A DNA stretch of 64,000 bases from NCBI RefSeq assembly GCF_900168165.1, contig NZ_FUYV01000010.1:1-64000 (forward strand), read 5' to 3'. The notes beneath the pieces are model-generated. The model was not told the DNA's origin. It did no database searches and was given only the letters and a program-made list of their open reading frames with translations. This document shows, in pieces, positions 46,231 to 55,533 of the stretch; position 1 is the first letter of the stretch, and each line of letters starts with the position of its first letter. This stretch comes from Alkalitalea saponilacus. Lineage in GTDB: Bacteria; Bacteroidota; Bacteroidia; Bacteroidales; Marinilabiliaceae. Position numbers and translations under genes: made by a program.

Positions 46231-49200
46231 TTATTTCTTAATGTGCATGTATTTACTAATCAATTCAAGCAACTTTGCTTTTTCAATGGGCTTTGATATA
46301 AAGTCATCGCAACCGTGTTCTAAAGCTAACTTCTTATCATATTCTGTTGAATATGCAGTTTGTGCTATTATCGGAAGCTTCGGTAATTTAGATTTTATTT
46401 TTTCTGTAGCCTTGAGCCCATTCATAACGGGCATTTTTATGTCCATTAAAACAATGTCAATATTCTTATTTTTTAGACATATGTCTAATACTTCCTGACC
46501 ATTTTTTGCATGTATCAGGTTGTAATTCCCGTCTGTTTCTGCTTCAAACAAAGCCTGAATAAACAGATAGTTAACTTCTTCATCTTCTGCTACTAGAATG
46601 GTCTGTTTTTTAATTGCTTTTGAGTGTTCATAAGAATTATTAGTTATCTCATTTTTTCTGCCAGGGATATAAGGTATTGATACAATAAATGTAGAGCCTT
46701 TGCTTTTTTCCGATTCCAGTGTAATATTTCCTCCTAAAAGTTGTGCGTTTTCTTTTGATATGGATAGTCCCAAACCCAAACCGCCATGTTTATTGGAAAC
46801 CTCTTCGTCTTCCTGCGAGAATCGTTCAAAAACCATTTGATGGTTTTTAGGTGCAATTCCAATGCCGGTATCTTTAACAAAGATTTTAAATAGTTCATTT
46901 TCAACACAGTAGCCAAATTCAATAAATCCATTGCTGGTAAATTTCAACGCATTCTCCAAAAGATTGCTTATGATTTTATTCAATTTTGTTTTGTCTGAAA
47001 TGATGTAGCTTTGGTCATCATGCAGTGCTTTTTTTAAGTAAAGAGGGATGTTTCGTTCTTTAGATTTCAAATTGAAAATTGAAAACAGTTCCATTAGAAA
47101 ATCGTTGAGGTTAAACTCCGTTTTATGTGTTTTTTCTTGTTTGGTTTCCAGAGTCGCTATTTCCAGTATGTCATCAATGATTCGTAACAGTTGATGGCTG
47201 CTGTTTTGGATGATTTTGGAGTAATACCTTCTTCTTTCTTCAGGTAAGTTCGGTTCATCTAGCATGTCGGAAAAACCAATAATGCCGTTCATCGGGGTGC
47301 GTATCTCGTGCGACATGTTATTGAGGAATTCCGTTTTCAGTCGATCGCTTTGCTCTGCTTTTTCTTTAGCTGAAACCAACTCTTCAAGCATCTTCTTTCT
47401 TTCGGTAATGTCTTCCATAATGCTTACAAAGTTTGTAATCTCTCCCTCACTATTTAGGATGGGAGAGATTATCGCATTTACCCAGTATAAACATCCATTT
47501 TTTTTCTTGTTGAGCATTTCTCCTTCCCAATCTTTTCCAGAAAGAATTGTGTCCCAAAGTTCCATATAAAATGCGGAGGAATGATGACCGGATTTTAAAA
47601 TATTGGGATGTTTGCCCCTGACCTCATCAAAATGGTAACCAGTTAATTCTGTGAAAAACGGATTTACATATTCAATAGTGCCCTCTTTGTTGGTAATCAC
47701 TATTGACACAGAACTTTGCTCAACTGCTCTTGAGAGTTTATAGGACTTCTCTTCACTGCGTTGCCTGTCAATAAACATGCTCAGTTCATGTGCTACCAGT
47801 TCCATAACTTCTATGCTCGATTGGTCATAAATTTCTGGATTCTCATAGTTTTGAATAACAACAGCCCCCAAAATTTCTTCCTCTACTTTTAAAGGAACGC
47901 CGAGCCATGCTTCGGCAGCGGTTCCGGATATCTCAATGACTCCCTCTTCATGTAAGCGCAAAATTTCCATTTTTCGCAAAAGCACAGTCTGGTTTTGAGC
48001 AATAAGATATCTTGTAAGCGACTTTTTAGCTGTCCATTCAGGTACTTCTTCTTTTTCATTTTTATCTATATTTGCGCTCAAAACCCCGGTCTCTTCATTA
48101 TAAAATGCAATAAAAATGTTTTTTGCGTCAATAATGTTATTCAGTTCATTTTTTACAGAATCAAAAAGCTCTTTAAGATTCTTTGTGGTAATGGTTGCAC
48201 GTGCAATGTTGTATTGTAACTTGTTTAAACTCTCCGCTTTTTTAATTTTAGTAAGATCCAAATCCACACAAAAAAGTTCTGGATTATCTCCCTCGCTGTT
48301 AAGGATGGTATGGCTGGAAAAGACCGGTACCTGCAAGCCATCCTTTCGTAAAAGAGACAACTCGGATGGAGGTATCGCTTTTCGGGTTTTGGACATGTTT
48401 CTTATTTCAGCTGCCACTTTATCCTGCATTTCATGGGGGATAATGAGATCCAGGATGTTTTTTCCGATTGCTTCCTCATGGGTATATCCATATAGATTCT
48501 CGGATGCTTCATTCCAGTAAATCAGTGTTCCATCCATCTGGTAGCCTTGAACCGATATGGAAGGGATGTTTTGAAGTAAACTGCGAAAGCGGTTTTCACT
48601 TAGCCTTAGCGCCTCTTCAGCTTTTTTGCTTTCGGTTATATCTCGAAATTCGACAGTCCTGACTTTTTTTCCTTTATATGGGATATTTCTTGCTTCTAGC
48701 CTGATTGAATATAATTCACCATTTTTACGTAAACCAACCGCCTCATAAGGTTTTTCGTAACCCTGCAATATCTTTTCCATAACCATATCTCTTGACCCGG
48801 GTGCGATTAGCAATAATCCGTCCATTCCAATCAGTTCGTCCAAAGCATATCCCGTTATTTCCGAAAGACCCTGGTTGCATTCCAAAATAAGGCCTTTGTC
48901 GTGAATGGCAATTCCTCCAAAAGAGGCATTGTGCAATGCTTTAAAACGTTCTTCGCTTTGGCGCAGTTCTTCTTCCGCTTTTTTATTTTCGCTAATATCC
49001 TGAAACGAACCATGTACTTTAATGATTTTGCCTTTCTCATTTTTCGCCGCTCGGCCAATAGTCCGCACCCAGAGACGATTCCCTTTCTTTGTAATGATCT
49101 CCATCTGTTCATCATAAGGAATGCCATCTTGCGCGCACTTTGAGAAAACATTAGTAATCTTATCATGCCATTCAGGAGCATAGAAATTAATGCCTTCCTC

Positions 49201-50658
49201 CAAATTTGGAGCATAACCATGTGGCATTTCATGAATATCTGCCACTGCATTTGACCAGATGCAGATGTTTTTTTCAAGGTCAACGCTCCAACCTCCAAAT
49301 CGTGCGGTTTCTCCGGCAATCTGAAGAAGATCATAATTGGATTTTAATTCTTCATCTGCCTTTATACGCTCAGTAATAACTTCCGTATATATTATTATAC
49401 CGCCAATACCGCCATCTGATTCGTACCACGGACGACACTCCCAGCGTGTCCATACAACGCTCCCGTCTTCACGATAAAACGGATCTTTCTCTGCGCTGGA
49501 CACTTCACCGGCAAGCGCTTTCTTATGAATTTCTCTCCACCTTTGTGGCAGATCGGGAAACACATCATAATGATGCTTTCCAATCAAATCGGACTCTTTT
49601 ACCTTGAAATCTTCAATGTATCGCTGGCTAACATAGATGTATTTTAAATCCCTGTCGTGAACTGCAATAGCGCTTCTATTGTGCTTAATAACATAATCCA
49701 TTAAGTAATGAGAATGCTCAAGTTGCTTATTACTAATTAAAAGCGATTCTTCGGCTCGTTTGCGTATGGTAATATCGAAGCAATGTCCAATGTACCCGGT
49801 AAATTTCCCCTTGTTGTCAAAATTTGGAGTTCCCATATCCAGAATCATTCTGTATTCGCCGCTTGCATGGCGCAAGCGGTATTCCATTTCAAAGGGTTCC
49901 TGTTTGTCAAATGCTGTAACATAAGTTTCAATACATCTTTTATAATCATCGGGGTGAATGCCTTCAGTCCATCCGTTTCCCACTTCCTGTTCCATGGTGC
50001 GTCCCGTGAATTTTAGCCATGGGTCGTTAAAGTAGTTACACAGTTTGTCGGTTCCTGATTTCCATATAAGTGCGATTCCTGAATTCGCTAAGTTTTTATA
50101 TTGATTTTCTCTTTCCTTTATTTCATTATAGAGTTTTGTTTGCTCCAGTTTCTGGAACGCCATCTCACTGATCATTAGGGTCATGTTAGTCAGGAAGTCA
50201 GTAACTACCTGTACTTTTTCTTTTGAGACAATCGGCACTTTATCCAAAGCCTCCAGATATTTTATTTCATCAAATTCATGGTTTTGAGCCTGCTTTTTAA
50301 AAAAAGCACGGTTGGGTTCCTCAAAAAAGAATTGTCCGGTAAACAAATTGGCAATATGTTCTCCATTGATGACTATTGGCACTGCTAAATCAACCAAACC
50401 GTTTAAGCATTTATAGGAATGAAACTTCTTGCCATCGGATAATTTGTTGGCCAGTTCGGTATCACTTAGGGTACATTTTTTAGATGTTTCCGGATGGATT
50501 CGGTGAAATTCGGTACATATCTCTCTCCAGCCCGATTTGGATAAAATGTTTCCTTCAAGGTCTAAAACAGCAGTAACAAAGCCGGTTGTTTTGTTGAAAC
50601 CTTCCAAGAGGGTGTTCAATTTTTCAAAGTCTATCAAGTCCAGAATTTTGGTTTTCAT
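46231..50658 (-). CDS. Giant soluble hybrid histidine kinase: PocR, PAS/GAF array, HK, receiver
   Basis: 1475 residues, no transmembrane helix. The first ~170 residues are a PocR-type sensor (FEKLNTLLEGFNKTTG; then CTEFHRIHP; HSYKCLNGLVDLAVPI). About six PAS/PAC units follow (about 180-810 and 975-1100) with a GAF domain at about 820-970. Then come HisKA (FLNNMSHEIRTPMNG, His about 1116), HATPase_c (GLGLGLSIS) and a C-terminal receiver (Asp in VLMDIKMPVMNG, about 1406). It integrates several small-molecule or redox cues in the cytoplasm. No DNA-binding partner is adjacent. The final output is unknown. Confidence 0.92.
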   Translation of the reverse strand: MKTKILDLIDFEKLNTLLEGFNKTTGFVTAVLDLEGNILSKSGWREICTEFHRIHPETSKKCTLSDTELANKLSDGKKFHSYKCLNGLVDLAVPIVINGEHIANLFTGQFFFEEPNRAFFKKQAQNHEFDEIKYLEALDKVPIVSKEKVQVVTDFLTNMTLMISEMAFQKLEQTKLYNEIKERENQYKNLANSGIALIWKSGTDKLCNYFNDPWLKFTGRTMEQEVGNGWTEGIHPDDYKRCIETYVTAFDKQEPFEMEYRLRHASGEYRMILDMGTPNFDNKGKFTGYIGHCFDITIRKRAEESLLISNKQLEHSHYLMDYVIKHNRSAIAVHDRDLKYIYVSQRYIEDFKVKESDLIGKHHYDVFPDLPQRWREIHKKALAGEVSSAEKDPFYREDGSVVWTRWECRPWYESDGGIGGIIIYTEVITERIKADEELKSNYDLLQIAGETARFGGWSVDLEKNICIWSNAVADIHEMPHGYAPNLEEGINFYAPEWHDKITNVFSKCAQDGIPYDEQMEIITKKGNRLWVRTIGRAAKNEKGKIIKVHGSFQDISENKKAEEELRQSEERFKALHNASFGGIAIHDKGLILECNQGLSEITGYALDELIGMDGLLLIAPGSRDMVMEKILQGYEKPYEAVGLRKNGELYSIRLEARNIPYKGKKVRTVEFRDITESKKAEEALRLSENRFRSLLQNIPSISVQGYQMDGTLIYWNEASENLYGYTHEEAIGKNILDLIIPHEMQDKVAAEIRNMSKTRKAIPPSELSLLRKDGLQVPVFSSHTILNSEGDNPELFCVDLDLTKIKKAESLNKLQYNIARATITTKNLKELFDSVKNELNNIIDAKNIFIAFYNEETGVLSANIDKNEKEEVPEWTAKKSLTRYLIAQNQTVLLRKMEILRLHEEGVIEISGTAAEAWLGVPLKVEEEILGAVVIQNYENPEIYDQSSIEVMELVAHELSMFIDRQRSEEKSYKLSRAVEQSSVSIVITNKEGTIEYVNPFFTELTGYHFDEVRGKHPNILKSGHHSSAFYMELWDTILSGKDWEGEMLNKKKNGCLYWVNAIISPILNSEGEITNFVSIMEDITERKKMLEELVSAKEKAEQSDRLKTEFLNNMSHEIRTPMNGIIGFSDMLDEPNLPEERRRYYSKIIQNSSHQLLRIIDDILEIATLETKQEKTHKTEFNLNDFLMELFSIFNLKSKERNIPLYLKKALHDDQSYIISDKTKLNKIISNLLENALKFTSNGFIEFGYCVENELFKIFVKDTGIGIAPKNHQMVFERFSQEDEEVSNKHGGLGLGLSISKENAQLLGGNITLESEKSKGSTFIVSIPYIPGRKNEITNNSYEHSKAIKKQTILVAEDEEVNYLFIQALFEAETDGNYNLIHAKNGQEVLDICLKNKNIDIVLMDIKMPVMNGLKATEKIKSKLPKLPIIAQTAYSTEYDKKLALEHGCDDFISKPIEKAKLLELISKYMHIKK

Positions 50659-51061
50659 GAGTAAACAGTCTGGTTATATGGCCATATGGAACTATCTTAT
50701 TTAAACTATTCGTTGTTGTGACTCCAATAAGAAAATTTTCCGCTTTTTATAATAAGGGTCAAAACCAAACTAAACCTTGTTGGCTCTTTCTTTTATAAGC
50801 TATCTAAATTTAATAAATTTTTACTGTTTTTTGGTTATCTTTTTACTGTTTAATTGATGAGAATACAATGGAGGCGTTTGGGATGTGCTCCTTTTTTGAC
50901 AAATGAAGTTTTCTTGATTTATCACGAGATATAAACAGGTAGCTAGTTATGCTGTCTTAACAGTCAGCACTCATGATCTTATCTGCCAGTCCCTTTATGA
51001 CTATTCATAGGATGATTGAAGGCCTGTTAGGTGTATGATTTATTGGACTGATTTGTAACAA
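50659..51061. other. Intergenic region upstream of the giant kinase
   Basis: About 400 AT-rich bases between the kinase start and the end of the dihydrouridine synthase gene, probably holding the kinase promoter. No gene or clear structure seen. Confidence 0.4.
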
Positions 51062-52012
51062 TCAGTCTATATAGTCTCTACAGATAGACTTTACGGTCTC
51101 ATGATAAGTGTTGACATTTTTTGCTTTACGAATGCCCTTGTGAACCTTATGCGGATTCGAAAATATCTGCGAAAAATACTCCCAATAGCTTTTCATCTTT
51201 AATAAGATGTGGGTTGAACCAGACAAGGATTCCGCATATTCCCGAAAAAGTGCATCATGAAACCTGTCAAAGGTTTCAATCCAGTTTTCTGGTTTGTTGA
51301 AATCGTTATTCCGAATCATTGCCGGTAAAAATGGGTTGGCAATCAAACCCCTTCCAATGGCCCATTGACTTACATTCGGGAATTTCTCCTGAAGTATTAA
51401 AAATTTTTCCGTTGAATCAATATCACCATTGTAGCATATTTCATGATCCGTGTCTTCGGTGCATTGCCTGAAAGTGTCCAAATCCACGGTGCCTTTGTAA
51501 AGTTGTTTTCCAATCCGGGGGTGGATGATGAGGTTTGTGAGTTTGTAGCGGTTCAAAATTGGTAATAGGTCTAAAATTTCCCGGTTGTTTTCATAACCTA
51601 ATCGCAATTTTATGGAAATATTGATGTCCGACTCAGATGAAATCCTTTTAAGGATTTCATCAATTCGATTTTTCTCCTTTATCAGACCCGAACCCAAAGC
51701 ACGTTTTGTAACCATGGGGTAGGGACACCCCAGGTTCCAGTTCAACTCATTGTACCCCAATTGTTGAACATGTTTGGCAGTAAAAAGAAATTCCTCAGCG
51801 TTATTGGTCATGATTTGAGGAATCAATTCTTTTACCTTATTGTTTTCAGGCAGTACATCCCGTTGCTGGGATGATTTTATCAGAAAATCATTTTGAAGTC
51901 TGATGTAAGGCGCGTAATAGGTGTCTATGCCACCAAAAAACCTGTCGAAATTGTTTCGAAAGCGAAAATCGGTAAAACCTTGTAATGGTGTTGAGAGAAT
52001 TTTAATCTTCAT
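51062..52012 (-). CDS. tRNA-dihydrouridine synthase
   Basis: 316 residues from ATG 52012 (MKIKILSTPLQGFTDFRFR); the longer reading to 52111 crosses an intergenic repeat-like sequence. FMN-barrel features: TPLQGFTD at the start, NWNLGCPYPMVTKRALGSGL with the catalytic Cys, HPRIGKQLYKG and NGDIDS. It reduces uridines in the tRNA D-loop. It resembles the DusC-like group rather than DusB by the start motif, but this is not certain. Confidence 0.9.
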   Translation of the reverse strand: MKIKILSTPLQGFTDFRFRNNFDRFFGGIDTYYAPYIRLQNDFLIKSSQQRDVLPENNKVKELIPQIMTNNAEEFLFTAKHVQQLGYNELNWNLGCPYPMVTKRALGSGLIKEKNRIDEILKRISSESDINISIKLRLGYENNREILDLLPILNRYKLTNLIIHPRIGKQLYKGTVDLDTFRQCTEDTDHEICYNGDIDSTEKFLILQEKFPNVSQWAIGRGLIANPFLPAMIRNNDFNKPENWIETFDRFHDALFREYAESLSGSTHILLKMKSYWEYFSQIFSNPHKVHKGIRKAKNVNTYHETVKSICRDYID

Positions 52013-52160
52013 TTTAAAAATATTGCCCTCAAAGATATATAATGCAGAAAAATTAACCACAGAAGAACACAAAGTATCACTAAGTTCGCCATGTGGTAGG
52101 CAACAACACATACATTCGGTTCTTTAGTAATTTGTTGATCACTGTGGTTTTAGTACTCTT

Positions 52161-52427
52161 CTATGACACTGTTTTCCACCTCTCCAATCTTGGAATTCCT
52201 CTGGTGAACAGCCATGCCGAGAATCGGTTCATTCCCATTTCGCGCATTTTGTTTATGCAGATCGCCTGCATTTCGGCCGCTGTACCGTTAAATGTATAGC
52301 TGCCATCTACATAGCAGTAGCTGCAAAATTTGTGGCTGATGGATCCATCGGCGTTCAATCCGCCTCCTTGTGGGTCTTGTTTCATTGGCATTCCGCAGCT
52401 TTGGCAGAATTTGTAGTTTTTTTCCAT
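52161..52427 (-). CDS. Small zinc-ribbon protein
   Basis: 88 residues. Two CxxC knuckles (FCQSCGMPM at about 8-15 and FCSYCYVDG at about 35-42) form a putative zinc ribbon of the PF12674 type, followed by a helical tail. The GMPM after the first knuckle is characteristic. Function unknown. It lies 18 bases downstream of the AraC-type regulator and is probably cotranscribed with it. Confidence 0.75.
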   Translation of the reverse strand: MEKNYKFCQSCGMPMKQDPQGGGLNADGSISHKFCSYCYVDGSYTFNGTAAEMQAICINKMREMGMNRFSAWLFTRGIPRLERWKTVS

Positions 52428-52445
52428 TGTAGTAGTTGTTGAGTT

Positions 52446-53300
52446 TTATTTTATTGGGATGTAAATCTCTGTTAGTAAATCTTCTACCTTAACGTTACTT
52501 GGGGAGTTTAGATATTTCTCGAACGACATGGCATCACGTAATTCTATCTCTGCCGATGGCAACCAATGTCGATATATTGTATTGTACATTGCTGCAAGTC
52601 CCGAATAGCAGCCTTTTAAGGTAAATACTCCATATTTTCCCTCTTTTAAATCAATTGTCCCGAACTCTGCTTCAGGCTTAATCTCTTTATTGTGTGTAAT
52701 ACATGCATAAAATCGACATTTATCGTGCGAAGTTATGTTCGGGTCATCGTAGCATAAGCCTATAAATTCGTTACTTCCATCGAGGTATCCTTTTTTCGAA
52801 GCGTATTGCAACAGCCTTCCCCAAGCATCATTATATGATTCTGCTCCATACTGGTCAATTATTCTGATATAAAGCAATTTTTTATTGCTTTCATACTTGA
52901 ATTCAGGATGTACCTCAATAATAGGATACTCATCCTTAGCAATATGCGAAGTGAAAAAGTTGTGGATGTTACGAAACGATGAAGGATTAATACCAAAGTG
53001 GTTTTTAAAAGCTTTTGATAAGGCATGTTGATTTTGATATCCTGTTAGTTCTGCAATTTCGGTTAAGTTTTCTTTACTTACTTGTAGAAGCTGAGCAGCT
53101 TTCTCTAAACGAATGCGAGTGATGTAGGCACCGGGGCTCTCACCAATGTATGCTTTAAAAATCCGATGGAAATGAAATGATGATATTCCTGCTATACTTG
53201 ACAGGGTATCTAAATCGGGTGCATGTTTTAGATTGGTGTTTATGAAATCAATCGCTTTGTTTAAGCTGTTTTGGTAATGATTAAAGGTTATTGGTTTCAT
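52446..53300 (-). CDS. AraC-family regulator with GyrI-like effector domain
   Basis: 284 residues. The N-terminal ~105 residues are the two-HTH AraC DNA-binding domain (SIAGISSFHFHRIFKAYIGE; LTGYQNQHALSKAFKNHFG). The rest is a GyrI/Rob-like small-molecule-binding domain (from IIEVHPEFKYESNKKLLYIR). N-terminal HTH plus GyrI-like domain is the layout of multidrug- or stress-sensing regulators such as Rob. The target may be the downstream zinc-ribbon gene. Confidence 0.9.
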   Translation of the reverse strand: MKPITFNHYQNSLNKAIDFINTNLKHAPDLDTLSSIAGISSFHFHRIFKAYIGESPGAYITRIRLEKAAQLLQVSKENLTEIAELTGYQNQHALSKAFKNHFGINPSSFRNIHNFFTSHIAKDEYPIIEVHPEFKYESNKKLLYIRIIDQYGAESYNDAWGRLLQYASKKGYLDGSNEFIGLCYDDPNITSHDKCRFYACITHNKEIKPEAEFGTIDLKEGKYGVFTLKGCYSGLAAMYNTIYRHWLPSAEIELRDAMSFEKYLNSPSNVKVEDLLTEIYIPIK

Positions 53301-53595
53301 CTGTCTATAATTTGATTTTCAGCAACTCCCGATGCTTCGCGAGAACTCGTCGCATAATCATGTTCCTGTGTGAGAAGAACATTGACTTGGTCTATCTGAT
53401 GATTCTCGTGGCTCGTTTCATAAAACCCAGGTTGCTTCTCTTTGTGTAAATTTAGAGGTTTAAATTAAATCGTTACTTATCAATTTTTGCTTTTTTTTAT
53501 AGAATTATCTCGATGATTTGCAACGTAAAAGATTAATCTTGAGGATTCAGAGTTATATTGCAGCTTTTATAATTAGAATTAATAAGTTTTAATAA

Positions 53596-53632
53596 AAACA
53601 TAGCCCGGAGGAATCTCCTCCGGGCTATGTTT
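53596..53632 (-). terminator. Strong terminator after the mod genes
   Basis: A perfect 16-bp stem, AAACATAGCCCGGAGG (53596-53611) against CCTCCGGGCTATGTTT (53617-53632), with the five-base loop AATCT. The A-rich and T-rich ends make it able to stop transcription in both directions. It would end the minus-strand mod transcript. Confidence 0.85.
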
Positions 53633-53682
53633 ATTTATTGAAGTTTCTATGTTATGCTCTTAAAGGCTTCGAAGGTAGCTCA

Positions 53683-53865
53683 CTATAACACTACCTTCAC
53701 AGCTCTTACGTTGGTTTTTACAATGTAAACATTTCCTTTTGTTGCTTGCATGGTTATTTGTGCTCCTCTGCTAACCCCATTCAAAGCAAACACCCACGAA
53801 AGACTTATTGTTTCGGTCAAAGGGAGAAATCTCAAAAGTTTTACCAGGCAACAAAGTTTTTAAAA
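53683..53865 (-). pseudogene. Possible remnant of a T9SS-type C-terminal domain
   Basis: Between the modC stop and the terminator one minus-strand frame stays open without a start. It ends in NGVSRGAQITMQ... GNVYIVKTNVRAVKVVL and a stop. The alternating GxYIVK-then-VKVVL ending resembles the last two strands of a T9SS sorting domain. No signal peptide or body is present. It may be a fragment left by deletion or recombination; chance similarity is possible. Confidence 0.3.
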
Positions 53866-54756
53866 CTAATTCTGAACTTTCATGATAAGCGGATTAAATG
53901 CCTTTGAGAATACCATGATTTTGTCGCCTTCGGCCAAATCATGAATTTCGTTATCGTAAGCCGTTACTTTTACTATTTGGTTCATGCCGGTAACCACTGT
54001 GAGAAGGTAAAAGGTGTCCTGTTTCTGAATTTTTACAATGTTCCCGGTGATTTGAACCTTTCCGCTTATCTGATTATTAAGGAAGATATCGTCGGGTTTA
54101 CCAATTGCAGTAATTTTTCCGTTTTCTATTTTTATCACCTTTTGTGCCAAACGAAAAACTTCTGTGAGGTCGTGACTAACCAACAGGGTTGTGGCATTGG
54201 TGATGGAATGGGCTTTTAATATTTCGTTTTGCAATGATGTTCTGAAGTTGGAATCCAGTGCCGACAAAGGTTCATCAAGTAGAAGAAAGTCGGGTTTACG
54301 TGCCAAAGCGCGTGCCAGAGCCACGCGCTGCTTTTGTCCACCGGATAATTTCTCAGGCATGCGATGAGTAAATTCGGCAAGGCCGAATTTGTTGATTAAG
54401 TCTAATGCATGAGCTTTGTTTTTTTGCTTTTGTCCGAAAATAATATTTTCATATACACTCATATTTGGGAACAGGGCGTAGTCCTGAAAAACGAAACCAA
54501 TGTTTCGCTGCTGTGGTGTTTTGTTGATGTTTACATCAGAATGGAACCAGATGGAGTCTCCGACTTTTATAACACCGGAATCGGGAGATGTGAGGCCGGC
54601 AATCATTCGCAGCAGCGTGGTTTTTCCTGCTCCGGATTCACCAAAAAGCACTGCCAGTTCGCCCTGGCAAATGCTGGCTTTGATGTGGAGGAGCATGGTT
54701 CCGTGCGCCGACACCAGTTTTTTTTGAACATTTATTTCAATCACACGATTCTCCAT
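53866..54756 (-). CDS. modC: Molybdate ABC transporter ATPase ModC
   Basis: 296 residues: Walker A FGESGAGKTT (about 36-45), Q-loop FQDYALFPNMSV, signature LSGGQKQR, Walker B FLLLDEPLSALD, H-loop SHD, then a C-terminal TOBE/Mop-like domain (about 230-292). The TOBE domain and the modB neighbour identify the molybdate family. The start overlaps modB by 16 bases. It powers uptake of the Mo needed for FeMo-cofactor. Confidence 0.93.
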   Translation of the reverse strand: MENRVIEINVQKKLVSAHGTMLLHIKASICQGELAVLFGESGAGKTTLLRMIAGLTSPDSGVIKVGDSIWFHSDVNINKTPQQRNIGFVFQDYALFPNMSVYENIIFGQKQKNKAHALDLINKFGLAEFTHRMPEKLSGGQKQRVALARALARKPDFLLLDEPLSALDSNFRTSLQNEILKAHSITNATTLLVSHDLTEVFRLAQKVIKIENGKITAIGKPDDIFLNNQISGKVQITGNIVKIQKQDTFYLLTVVTGMNQIVKVTAYDNEIHDLAEGDKIMVFSKAFNPLIMKVQN

Positions 54757-55421
54757 GAGTTTTGCTTTCTGTTAATTGTATAAATTAGAGTCAGTACGAT
54801 AAACGAGATTAAAAAGAGAATCAATGCATATTGGTTGGCTGCTTCAAAGTTAAGAGCCTGTACTTCGTCATAAATGGCAATGGAGGCTACCCGGGTTTCT
54901 CCCGGCATATTGCCACCTACCATAAGGATGATGCCAAATTCGCCAATGCAGTGTGCAAACGTAAGAGCAATGGCTGTAACCAGCGAGGGCTTTATGTTTG
55001 GTAGCAACACTCTGAAAAAAGTTGCTGTTTTTGATTTCCCCAATGTGTAGGAAGCTTCCCGTAAATTCTGAGGAATTGCTCTAAAACCGTTGATTAAGGG
55101 CTGCACCATAAACGGTACGCTAAAAACAACCGATGCAATCAATATTCCTTCAAAAGTAAATGCCAGACGAACATCAAACACCGTATCTAAAAACCCGCCA
55201 AACCAGTGGTTTGGACTATATGCTACCAAAATGTAGTAACCAATAACCGATGGTGGTAATACCAGCGGCATGCTCACCAGAGCCTCCAACACCGGTTTTA
55301 GTCTGAATCGCGAATATGCCATAAAATAACTCAACGGCAATCCAACAATCAGCAGTATGCAGGTTGTGTAGGTAGCCAGTTTGGCTGTGAGAATGAGAGT
55401 TTCTATGAATGGTGTGGGCAT
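54741..55421 (-). CDS. modB: Molybdate ABC transporter permease ModB
   Basis: 226 residues with five or so membrane helices and the binding-protein-dependent transport EAA loop (EASYTLGKSKTATFFRVLLPNIKP, about 142-165), followed by GEFGIILMVGGNMPGET, which is diagnostic of ModB. The preceding spacer is a heptanucleotide array, so it may have its own promoter or be read through from the ModG-like gene. Confidence 0.95.
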   Translation of the reverse strand: MPTPFIETLILTAKLATYTTCILLIVGLPLSYFMAYSRFRLKPVLEALVSMPLVLPPSVIGYYILVAYSPNHWFGGFLDTVFDVRLAFTFEGILIASVVFSVPFMVQPLINGFRAIPQNLREASYTLGKSKTATFFRVLLPNIKPSLVTAIALTFAHCIGEFGIILMVGGNMPGETRVASIAIYDEVQALNFEAANQYALILFLISFIVLTLIYTINRKQNSWRIV

Positions 55422-55432
55422 GTGTTTTTGTT

Positions 55433-55533
55433 TTAAGTTGATAGTTTATGGTTTATGGTTCTGGGTTGATGGTTTGTGGTTGATGGTTTGTCTATGGAAC
55501 TATCAACTATCAACTCAAAACTCTCAACCCCAT
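55433..55533. repeat. Phased heptanucleotide array, modB leader
   Basis: Degenerate 7-bp units (GTTTATG, GTTGATG types) run in strict phase. Around TATGGAA the array switches to the complementary orientation (CTATCAA, CTCAAAA). Non-coding spacer between modB and the ModG-like gene. Confidence 0.8.

Larger units (their letters stand above)
53301..53865. other. Intergenic region: regulator promoter, terminator and possible gene remnant
   Basis: 565 bases between the mod operon end and the AraC-type gene. It holds a strong 16-bp hairpin (53596-53632) and a short open stretch resembling the end of a T9SS-secreted protein (53683-53865); both are listed separately. The remaining AT-rich part should contain the regulator's promoter. 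Confidence 0.5.
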
